NCBI GenBank assembly: GCA_937958735.1
Contig: CALGNG010000388.1
Coordinates: forward strand, 1 to 5,884
Direction of reading: 5' to 3'
Length of the DNA stretch: 5,884 nt
From: an uncultured Aquimarina sp.
Lineage (GTDB): Bacteria; Bacteroidota; Bacteroidia; Flavobacteriales; Flavobacteriaceae
The notes below the pieces were generated by a model that was given only the letters and a program-made list of their open reading frames with translations, was not told the DNA's origin and ran no database searches. Below are positions 1 through 5,263 of this stretch, in pieces (within the stretch, counting starts at the first letter, position 1; each line of letters begins with the position of its first letter). The position numbers and the translations under genes are program-made.

Positions 1-383
1 GATGTACCTCTTCCTGTCCAGCTAACCTAACAGGTAAAAAATTATCTCCTCGTAAGATAATGATGGATACTAGAGACCGATTAGAAGAGGTAGGTAAAAA
101 TATTGATGCTAATAATGGAGAATTTAAAGACGATGGTAAGCAATTATTAGGGGATTATATTACTCCAGAAGAATTATGGGCATGTACCACATGTAATGCC
201 TGTGTAGAAGAATGTCCAGTAAGTATAAGTCCATTATCTATAATTATGGATATGCGTCGTTATTTGGTAATGGAAGAAAGTGCTGCTCCAACCGAATTGA
301 ATAATATGATGTCTAATGTAGAAAATAACGGAGCACCGTGGCCTTATAACCAAATGGATCGTTTAAATTGGAAAGACGAATAA
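1..383 (+). CDS. (Fe-S) oxidoreductase, 4Fe-4S dicluster domain, C-terminal part (5' truncated by window edge)
   Basis: This is the C-terminal end of an electron-transfer protein with two [4Fe-4S] clusters, of the HdrC/GlpC-like dicluster kind. The reading frame is open from the first base. The first full codon is TGT at 3-5, and the frame reads CTSSCPANLTGKKLSPRKI before the ATG at 60, so that ATG is internal. CTSSCP is the end of the first CxxCxxCxxxCP cluster motif, and the bases GA at 1-2 would complete an Arg codon as in the usual CGRC. The second cluster motif, CTTCNACVEECP, lies at 183-218 with all four cysteines present. The C-terminus (NNGAPWPYNQMDRLNW) is a typical tail of this Bacteroidota family. 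Proteins of this kind usually carry membrane helices in front of the dicluster domain, but that part is outside the window. The CCG-domain partner follows after 26 bp, so the two very probably form a redox complex. The electron donor and acceptor cannot be told from the sequence. Confidence 0.93.
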   Translation, partial: CTSSCPANLTGKKLSPRKIMMDTRDRLEEVGKNIDANNGEFKDDGKQLLGDYITPEELWACTTCNACVEECPVSISPLSIIMDMRRYLVMEESAAPTELNNMMSNVENNGAPWPYNQMDRLNWKDE

Positions 384-409
384 AGTTTCTAAACTAAAAT
401 GCTACAATT

Positions 410-1201
410 ATGAGTCAAGAACTAAAAGTACCAACAATGGCAGACTGTATGGCGGCAGGGAAACAACCAGAAGTGTTGTTTTGGGTCGGTTCTGCAGGTA
501 GTTATGACGATCGTGCAAAAAAAATAACGAGAGCTTTTGTTAAGATATTAAATAAAGCAAAGGTGGATTTTGCAGTTTTAGGAACAGAAGAAAGTAGTAC
601 AGGAGATATTGCAAAACGTTCTGGGAACGAATTTTTGTTTCAAATGCAAGCAATGATGAATATAGAAATTCTAAATGCTTACGAGGTGAAAAAAATAGTA
701 ACCTGTGACCCACACTCCTTTAACTGCTTAAAAAACGAATACCCAAGCTTAGGAGGGAAATACGAAGTAGTACATCATACGCAGTTTATAGAAGAATTAA
801 TAGAATCTGGACGCTTAAAAGTGGAAGGAGATGCTTATAAAGGAAAACGAGTAACATTTCATGACCCTTGTTATCTAGGAAGATCTAATAACGAGTATAA
901 TGCTCCAAGAAAAGTGTTAGAGACTACAAAAGCAGATATTATAGAAATGAAAAGGCATAAGCAAACGGCTTTATGTTGCGGTGCTGGAGGTGCTCAAATG
1001 TTCAAAGAACCAGAAAAAGGCAACATGGATATTAATATTCTAAGAACAGAAGACGCTATAAAGACCAATCCAGATATTATAGCTACGGGTTGTCCATATT
1101 GCAATACAATGTTAACCGATGGGGTTAAATATAAAGAGAAAGAAGATAAAATAACGGTTTTAGATGTGGCAGAAGTGGTTGCTAATTCTTTAGGATTGTA
1201 G
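410..1201 (+). CDS. (Fe-S)-binding protein with CCG (cysteine-rich) domains, HdrB/LutA/GlpC-like
   Basis: A 263-residue soluble protein of the cysteine-rich CCG family, the kind of subunit that carries the catalytic or electron-accepting Fe-S centre in heterodisulfide reductase-like and lactate-oxidation-like complexes. The C-terminal module is intact: FHDPC (Cys154), ALCCGAGGAQ (Cys189-Cys190) and GCPYC (Cys228, Cys231), giving C-x34-CC-x37-CxxC. The N-terminal module is recognisable (EVLFWVG at 21-27, GNEFLFQMQ at 72-80, LKNEYP at 107-112) but its cysteines are displaced or missing. Ser occupies positions 28 and 63, and VTCDPHSFNC (97-106) stands where CPHCFN would be expected. The ATG at 410 follows an AT-rich leader and gives the family's usual N-terminus. 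The gene is 26 bp after the dicluster partner and is followed by a strong hairpin, so it closes the operon. No signal peptide or membrane helix is visible. The substrate is unknown. Confidence 0.9.
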   Translation: MSQELKVPTMADCMAAGKQPEVLFWVGSAGSYDDRAKKITRAFVKILNKAKVDFAVLGTEESSTGDIAKRSGNEFLFQMQAMMNIEILNAYEVKKIVTCDPHSFNCLKNEYPSLGGKYEVVHHTQFIEELIESGRLKVEGDAYKGKRVTFHDPCYLGRSNNEYNAPRKVLETTKADIIEMKRHKQTALCCGAGGAQMFKEPEKGNMDINILRTEDAIKTNPDIIATGCPYCNTMLTDGVKYKEKEDKITVLDVAEVVANSLGL

Positions 1202-1214
1202 TAAAATAAAAAAC

Positions 1215-1266
1215 ATTATAAATAACAAAGCTACTCCAATATCGAAGTAGCTTTGTTATTTATAAT
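1215..1266 (+). terminator. Hairpin terminator of the Fe-S operon (21-bp perfect stem)
   Basis: Bases 1215-1235 are an exact reverse complement of 1246-1266, leaving a 10-base loop (1236-1245). The core is ACAAAGCTACT / AGTAGCTTTGT. The stem begins 13 bp after the stop codon of the CCG gene. The right arm is rich in T (TTTGTTATTTATAAT), so the structure looks like an intrinsic terminator, although a long uninterrupted T-run after the stem is lacking. The A/T-rich stem ends are nearly symmetrical, so it could act in both directions. Confidence 0.75.
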
Positions 1267-1281
1267 TAGCAATTCTTAAAG

Positions 1282-1338
1282 TAAAAATCACCTATATGCA
1301 TAAATTTCGTAGAAATTTGTGTATATAGGTGATTTTTA
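1282..1338. terminator. Second long hairpin, possible bidirectional terminator (27-bp stem as RNA)
   Basis: Bases 1282-1308 pair with 1312-1338 across a 3-base loop (GTA). Sixteen outer base pairs are perfect (TAAAAATCACCTATAT with ATATAGGTGATTTTTA). Of the next four pairs, two are G-U wobbles in a + strand transcript, and the inner seven pairs are perfect. The A-run before and T-run after the core suit a terminator read from either side, but both neighbouring genes run on the + strand. It lies 16 bp beyond the first hairpin and shares no obvious sequence with it. It may be a backup terminator, an RNA-stabilising stem or a small mobile-repeat relic. The structure is certain, the role is not. 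Confidence 0.55.
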
Positions 1339-1461
1339 AGTATATATAAATAAATCTTAAGGCATATACATTTTTTAGCACAAAAATTTAAAAGAGGTAC
1401 AATTTCTTAAAAGACTATTTTATAACAAAAAATATTACTCCAATACTATTCAAAGAAAAAC

Positions 1462-1492
1462 TTTCATATGTAAAATAGAATAAGCAATTTTG
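1462..1492 (+). promoter_or_regulatory. Possible Bacteroidota-type promoter for serB
   Basis: CAATTTTG at 1485-1492 is one mismatch from the Bacteroidota -7 element TAnnTTTG, and it is followed by CAGCC. A poor TTTC at 1462-1465 lies at about the right distance for the -33 element (normally TTTG or TTG). Transcription would start near 1500 and give a leader of about 20 bases before the ATG at 1519. The match is imperfect and rests only on consensus and position. Confidence 0.35.
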
Positions 1493-1518
1493 CAGCCTTA
1501 AAGAGCAAACGTAACATT

Positions 1519-2742
1519 ATGGCAAAAGAGATTTTTCTTTTAAATATTTCGGGACAAGATAAACCAGGTTTAACCTCTAGTTTAACCGATGTTTTAGCAC
1601 AATACAATGCTAAAGTATTAGATATTGGACAAGCTAATATTCATGACACTTTATCTCTAGGGATTTTATTTGAAATAGAATCTGGAAAAAAATCGGCAGC
1701 GGTATTAAAAGATTTGTTGTTTAAAGCCTATGAATTAGGTATTACAGCAAAATTTAAACCTGTTAGCTTAGAGGGTTATGAAAAATGGGTAGGCCTTCAA
1801 GGAAAGGATAGATATATTGTTACGCTATTAGGAGAAAAATTAGCTGCTAAACAAATATCGGAAGTTACCAAAGTAATTTCGGATAAGAATTTGAATATAG
1901 ATTCGATAAAAAGACTTACAGGGCGTATATCGCTTGTTAAAGAAGACGAATATCCTAGAGCTTCTATCCAGCTTTCTATTAGAGGTAAGATAGAAGATAA
2001 GGCAGAGTTTACAGAAAAGTTTATGGAAATATCTAGAGAACTAGATGTAGATATAGCTTTTCAAGAAGATAATATTTATAGAAGGAATAGACGTTTGGTT
2101 TGTTTTGATATGGATTCTACTTTAATACAAACAGAGGTAATAGACGAATTAGCAGAATTGGCTGGAGTGGGAGAGCAAGTGCGTGCTATAACAGAATCGG
2201 CAATGCAGGGAGAAATCGCTTTTAACGAGAGTTTTGAAAGAAGAATGAAGCTTTTAAAGGGATTAAGTGAAGAAGTACTGCATAATGTAGCTATTAATTT
2301 GCCAATTACTAAAGGAGCAAGAAGGTTAATAGATACTTTAAAAAGTTACGGATATAAGACGGCTATTTTATCGGGTGGTTTCACCTATTTTGGTCACTAT
2401 TTGCAAAAAGAATTAGGGATCGATTACGTGCATGCCAATCAACTAGAAATTAAAGATGGAGTCTTAACAGGTGGTTATTTAGGAGAAATTGTAGACGGTA
2501 ATAAAAAAGCTACATTTTTAAAAGAAATTGCAGCAAAAGAAGGTATAGATATCGACCAAACTATTGCAGTAGGAGATGGAGCTAACGATTTACCAATGTT
2601 AAACTTGGCTGGTTTAGGAATAGCATTTCATGCTAAGCCTAAAGTAAAAGATAATGCACAAAGTTCTATATCTAGTATTGGATTAGATGGTGTTTTGTAC
2701 TTATTAGGTTACCATGATAGACATATCGATTTAGTGGAGTAA
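1519..2742 (+). CDS. serB: Phosphoserine phosphatase SerB with two N-terminal ACT domains
   Basis: This enzyme hydrolyses O-phospho-L-serine to serine, the last step of the phosphorylated serine pathway, in the cytoplasm. The 407-residue protein has an ACT domain at about 5-80, a second ACT-like domain at about 98-180, and a haloacid dehalogenase (HAD) catalytic domain at about 190-400. HAD motif I is CFDMDST, with the nucleophile Asp197 and the acid/base Asp199. Glu206 in QTEVIDELA and the FNESFERRMKLLKG stretch (235-248) fit the SerB substrate cap. Motif II is LSGGF (Ser285), motif III is the Lys in DGNKKA (329-330), and motif IV is VGDGANDLPML (Asp353, Asp357). All key residues are present, so it should be active. 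The ACT domains suggest amino-acid binding or feedback, but the ligand is not visible in the sequence. It appears to be a single-gene unit, with a likely promoter just upstream and a strong hairpin 8 bp after the stop. Confidence 0.95.
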   Translation: MAKEIFLLNISGQDKPGLTSSLTDVLAQYNAKVLDIGQANIHDTLSLGILFEIESGKKSAAVLKDLLFKAYELGITAKFKPVSLEGYEKWVGLQGKDRYIVTLLGEKLAAKQISEVTKVISDKNLNIDSIKRLTGRISLVKEDEYPRASIQLSIRGKIEDKAEFTEKFMEISRELDVDIAFQEDNIYRRNRRLVCFDMDSTLIQTEVIDELAELAGVGEQVRAITESAMQGEIAFNESFERRMKLLKGLSEEVLHNVAINLPITKGARRLIDTLKSYGYKTAILSGGFTYFGHYLQKELGIDYVHANQLEIKDGVLTGGYLGEIVDGNKKATFLKEIAAKEGIDIDQTIAVGDGANDLPMLNLAGLGIAFHAKPKVKDNAQSSISSIGLDGVLYLLGYHDRHIDLVE

Positions 2743-2750
2743 CATACATA

Positions 2751-2818
2751 GCAATTATATAAACCAATAATCCCTACTTACGTTTACGCAAGTAGGGATT
2801 ATTGGTTTATATAATTGC
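2751..2818 (+). terminator. Terminator hairpin after serB (29-bp perfect stem)
   Basis: Bases 2751-2779 are an exact reverse complement of 2790-2818, with a 10-base loop (2780-2789). The G/C-richest part, ATCCCTACTT / AAGTAGGGAT, sits next to the loop. The stem starts 8 bp after the serB stop codon. A run of seven T follows about ten bases later (2828-2834) rather than directly after the stem, so the T-rich right arm itself may serve as the release signal. The length and perfection of the stem are notable. Confidence 0.75.
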
Positions 2819-2881
2819 AGATAACTGTTTTTTTAGATTAAAATTATTATGGGAATTTAAAGATTAGAAATTATGTATTTG

Positions 2882-2915
2882 ATATTCTAATAGTTATGTT
2901 TGATTATTAGAATAT
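2882..2915. repeat. AT-rich inverted repeat upstream of the sigma operon
   Basis: Bases 2882-2892 (ATATTCTAATA) are an exact reverse complement of 2905-2915. With two G-U pairs the stem extends inward to 15 bp, 2882-2896 against 2901-2915, with a 4-base loop. No T-run follows, and the stem has almost no G/C, so it makes a poor terminator. It sits about 140 bp before the sigma gene and overlaps a weak -33-like TTTG, so an operator role is possible but unproven. Confidence 0.5.
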
Positions 2916-3025
2916 AATAGAGTTGTAATATTGGTGTGCGAAGTTTTTTTACTGTAAATAAAAATAAATTAAATTTTTAAGCAACCTATTTGCAATTATG
3001 TACTCTATATAGTAGAACTAAGCAA

Positions 3026-3064
3026 ATGGTAAAAAGTGTTAAACCAAAGTTTTTTTGGAATTAG
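3026..3064 (+). other. Possible 12-codon leader ORF overlapping the sigma factor start
   Basis: An ATG at 3026 opens a 12-codon frame (MVKSVKPKFFWN, stop TAG at 3062-3064) that runs across the TTG start at 3055 in a different frame. It passes through a run of seven T (3050-3056). One extra T there would fuse this ATG in frame with the sigma factor. It could be a short coupled leader, the true start hidden by a homopolymer error, or chance. Confidence 0.2.
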
Positions 3065-3594
3065 TAAAGCTTATAAAAAAATGTCAAAAGAATAATGTAG
3101 AGGCTCAAGAAGCACTCTATAGACTTTATGCGCCTAAACTTTTAGGAATATGTATTAAGTATTGTAATGATAAAGCATTGGCCGACGACCTATTTCAAGA
3201 AGCATTTATAACTATTTTTTCTAAAATAAAGCAATTTAAACACAAAGGCTCTTTTGAAGGTTGGCTAAAAAGAATAACTATAAATACAGTATTGACTTAT
3301 TATAGAAAACAAAAAATAAGTGCTTCTATGGATATAGAAAGTATACCAGAAGTACTTGAAGATATAGATCTAGATTCCGAGCAGTATACTTTAGAAGAAT
3401 TGTTAAAATGTGTTCAAGACTTACCAAATCAATATCGTTTAGTATTTAATATGTATGTGTTAGACGAATATTCGCATAAACAAATTGCTTTTGAATTAGG
3501 GATAACCGAAGGAACTTCAAAATCTAATTTATCTAGAGCAAGAGTTATTTTACAAAAAAAACTAAATAAAAAAAGATATTTAATTAGTGGATAA
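3055..3594 (+). CDS. ECF-type RNA polymerase sigma factor
   Basis: A 179-residue sigma-70 family factor with only regions 2 and 4, the extracytoplasmic-function type. It would direct RNA polymerase to a regulon that probably includes its own operon. Region 2 spans about 20-86, with the core-binding and -10-recognition stretch ADDLFQEAFITIF (43-55) and GSFEGWLKRITINTVLTYYRK (65-85). Region 4 spans about 113-170, with LPNQYRLVFNMYVLDEYSHKQIA leading into the helix-turn-helix GITEGTSKSNLSRAR (149-163). The start must be TTG at 3055: the frame has a stop at 3040-3042 and no ATG or GTG before the conserved N-terminus ELVKLIKKCQKNN. A TTG start after a T-run suggests low translation. The gene overlaps the next gene by 8 bp. 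That gene has an anti-sigma-like head, so the pair is a sigma/anti-sigma unit. I recall ECF21 as the group paired with barrel-bearing anti-sigma proteins in Bacteroides, but I cannot assign the group from sequence alone. Confidence 0.93.
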   Translation: MELVKLIKKCQKNNVEAQEALYRLYAPKLLGICIKYCNDKALADDLFQEAFITIFSKIKQFKHKGSFEGWLKRITINTVLTYYRKQKISASMDIESIPEVLEDIDLDSEQYTLEELLKCVQDLPNQYRLVFNMYVLDEYSHKQIAFELGITEGTSKSNLSRARVILQKKLNKKRYLISG

Positions 3595-5143
3595 AAGTAG
3601 AAGAAATATAGACCATCTTTTTCAAGAAAAACTGCAAGATTTAGCGGTAGTTCCTGACACGGAACTTTGGGATACTATTTCTAAAGATTTAAATAAAAAA
3701 AAACAAAAAAATAGAAAATTGTTGTTTTGGGTGTTGCCTACTGGTATTGCCGCCACATTGATTGTTTTACTTTCAATATGGGAAAATTTACCTGCAGTAA
3801 ATAATAAGATACCAGTAGACTTACCTCAAATAGTAGAACAAGAAGAATTTTGTCCAGAAGACAGTAGAGTAGTACCTTTATTAAACATAATTTCTAAGAT
3901 AAACGATACGGAAATAGTAGAGAATAATAGTGTTAAGGTAAATTCTAATAAAGTAGTATCTAACTTAGAAACAAAAAAAACTAATACCAAATTAATAAAT
4001 ATAGTTAATAGCTCAAAAGAAGAACATTTAGCCTATACATTTACTAAGATAAAAACAGAAAAAAGAAAGGGGAAAGAAAGAAGGCTAGAATTATTGGAAG
4101 GTGGCAATGTAGGAAGGGTTAAAGAGAATAATGTAGCAGTGCTAGACAGTACTTTGTTAAATAAAAAAGAACAATCTTTAAATAACATAACTAGCAGTAT
4201 AGAACTACTAAAAGAAAGTGTTAAAAGTATAGATTTAGAAAGGGCGCAATCAAATCCTTTAGAAAATAAAAAGGAGATTAAAGAAAATAATATTGCGGCA
4301 ATAGATAGTACTTTATTTAAGTTGAAAGAAGAAGGTTTTAAAATAACAAAAGCCAAAGGGAAAAGCCCTAAAAAGTGGAGTATTCAACCAGGTATTAGTC
4401 CTATAATTTACAGTTCTATAACAAATGGATCTCCTATCGGGGAGGATTTTGAAGATGTGAATGCTACACAGGAAGGAGTAAGTTACGGATTAAAGTTAGG
4501 GTACCAATTAAGTAATAAGTGGACGATAAGAAGTGGTATTGCTATAGCCAATATCACGGTAGGGGTAGATAATGTTATAGCCTCTAATGGGACAACCAAT
4601 TCCAGTAATGTACTTTTAAATAGCACTAACGAAATTTTAAGTTTTACTCCAGGAGAGCGTAATGGTTCTATTTTATCATCAGATCGACTTAACTCGCCAA
4701 TGCAAGAAGCTCCAGAGGAATTCACGTTATCCGATCCACCAACGATTAATGAAGTTATAGAAGAAAATGATTTAACGCAAAAAGGCGAGGTCTCTCAAAA
4801 TTTTAGTTTTGTAGAATTGCCAATTGAAGTATCTTATAAGCTTACAGATAAAAAATTAACGACTAAAATTATAGGAGGAGTAAGCCTTTTTATATTGGAT
4901 AATGCCTCTAAAGATATTTTTTTTGAATCTCTAGATCAAAGGATGCTTGTCGGGACATCGGAAAGTTTTAATAAAGTAAGTTACTCCCTTAATATTGGAG
5001 CAGGTGTAGATTATAAGTTTACTAAAAGTCTATTGTTTAATATAGAACCTACTTTAAAATATCAAGTAAACACTTTCGATGATACCACAAATTTTAACCC
5101 ATTCCTTTTTGGTGTGTTTACTGGGGTTAAATTTATATTTTAA
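3587..5143 (+). CDS. Anti-sigma factor with transmembrane helix and C-terminal outer-membrane beta-barrel (Dma-like)
   Basis: A 518-residue protein, probably the membrane-tethered inhibitor of the sigma factor encoded just upstream. The GTG start overlaps the sigma stop by 8 bp, and a stop at 3581-3583 excludes earlier starts. Order of parts: a cytoplasmic head (1-45) with the IDHLFQEKLQDLAVVPDTELWDTI pattern and a basic stretch KKKQKNRK; one transmembrane helix (about 45-65, LLFWVLPTGIAATLIVLLSIW); a periplasmic linker of about 195 residues rich in Lys, Glu, Asn and Ser, with a 17-residue repeat; and a beta-barrel domain (about 264-518). The barrel shows alternating strands, the FVELPIEVSYKL signature (408-419) typical of PorT/OMP_b-brl-like barrels, Asn/Ser-rich loops at 325-400, and a terminal strand ending in Phe (GVFTGVKFIF) as outer-membrane proteins do. 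There is no cleavable signal peptide, because the helix is preceded by the head. The chain could therefore span both membranes, as I recall for the Dma proteins of Bacteroides thetaiotaomicron. Homology to Dma is inferred from architecture and gene order, not from a search. Confidence 0.82.
   Translation: MDKSRRNIDHLFQEKLQDLAVVPDTELWDTISKDLNKKKQKNRKLLFWVLPTGIAATLIVLLSIWENLPAVNNKIPVDLPQIVEQEEFCPEDSRVVPLLNIISKINDTEIVENNSVKVNSNKVVSNLETKKTNTKLINIVNSSKEEHLAYTFTKIKTEKRKGKERRLELLEGGNVGRVKENNVAVLDSTLLNKKEQSLNNITSSIELLKESVKSIDLERAQSNPLENKKEIKENNIAAIDSTLFKLKEEGFKITKAKGKSPKKWSIQPGISPIIYSSITNGSPIGEDFEDVNATQEGVSYGLKLGYQLSNKWTIRSGIAIANITVGVDNVIASNGTTNSSNVLLNSTNEILSFTPGERNGSILSSDRLNSPMQEAPEEFTLSDPPTINEVIEENDLTQKGEVSQNFSFVELPIEVSYKLTDKKLTTKIIGGVSLFILDNASKDIFFESLDQRMLVGTSESFNKVSYSLNIGAGVDYKFTKSLLFNIEPTLKYQVNTFDDTTNFNPFLFGVFTGVKFIF
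4121..4171 (+). repeat. Linker repeat, copy 1 (17 codons)
   Basis: Residues 179-195 of the anti-sigma/barrel protein read KENNVAVLDSTLLNKKE. They match copy 2, 53 codons further on, at 11 of 17 residues and about 37 of 51 bases. Both copies lie in the periplasmic linker, so this looks like a diverged internal duplication that lengthens the linker. Confidence 0.6.
4280..4330 (+). repeat. Linker repeat, copy 2 (17 codons)
   Basis: Residues 232-248 read KENNIAAIDSTLFKLKE, the partner of copy 1 at 4121-4171. The shared core is KENN-A---DSTL----KE. It ends about 15 residues before the first barrel strand. Confidence 0.6.
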
Positions 5144-5215
5144 GAAGAAGACTTTTGTTATATAACATTATTATGGTTAGGATATTTGCAAAATAATTAA
5201 CCTAAAAAAAATAAT

Positions 5216-5248
5216 ATGAAAACTATTTTGTGGGCATTGGGCTTATAG
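5216..5248 (+). other. 10-codon open frame, possible remnant of a secreted-protein gene
   Basis: ATG at 5216 opens MKTILWALGL and then meets TAG at 5246-5248. The start has a typical Bacteroidota context (an A-run, then ATAAT before ATGAAA), and the peptide resembles the first half of a signal peptide. After a frame change the next stretch, IAFKRNIKQSV, runs to a TAA near 5278. It could be a broken or tiny hydrophobic gene following the barrel gene, or chance. No supporting homology can be checked here. Confidence 0.2.
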
Positions 5249-5263
5249 CTTTTAAAAGGAATA

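Larger units (their letters stand above)
1202..1518. other. Intergenic region: two tandem hairpins, then a serB leader
   Basis: This 317-bp gap separates the Fe-S operon from serB. The left half is almost filled by two long, unrelated inverted repeats (1215-1266 and 1282-1338), annotated separately. From about 1340 to 1480 the DNA is A/T-rich, and I see no open frame, tRNA or repeat there. The last 35 bp hold a possible promoter for serB. Confidence 0.6.
2743..3054. other. Intergenic region between serB and the sigma factor operon
   Basis: A 312-bp noncoding gap. It contains the serB hairpin (2751-2818), an AT-only imperfect palindrome (2882-2915), and A/T-rich DNA leading to the TTG start at 3055. 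The sigma operon promoter should lie here. TAATATTG at 2926-2933 is one mismatch from the TAnnTTTG -7 element, with TTTG at 2899-2902 at a slightly long spacing of 23 bp, and CTATTTG at 2986-2992 is another weak candidate. Neither is convincing. I see no RNA gene or conserved riboswitch. Confidence 0.5.

Noticed and set aside
60..383. ATG at 60 as the true start of the first gene
   Set aside because: The frame is open to base 1, and the upstream residues CTSSCPANLTGKKLSPRKI complete a 4Fe-4S motif, so the gene starts outside the window.
4033..4356. 107-codon open frame on the - strand
   Set aside because: It lies entirely inside the anti-sigma/barrel gene, antisense to its Lys/Glu-rich linker. 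The Leu/Ser/Phe-rich translation is what antisense reading of such codons gives. It has no recognisable domain.
4483..4725. 80-codon open frame on the - strand
   Set aside because: It is antisense to the barrel domain, whose strand pattern and signatures are clear on the + strand. It shows no independent coding evidence.
5157..5166. Perfect palindrome GTTATATAAC after the barrel gene
   Set aside because: It is ten bases with no loop in A/T-rich DNA, expected by chance, and cannot form a terminator hairpin.
5175..5205. Weak inverted repeat GGTTAGG ... TTAACCTAA
   Set aside because: Only about five pairs form around a loop of roughly 19 bases, with no T-run on the + strand side. It is too weak to call a terminator.
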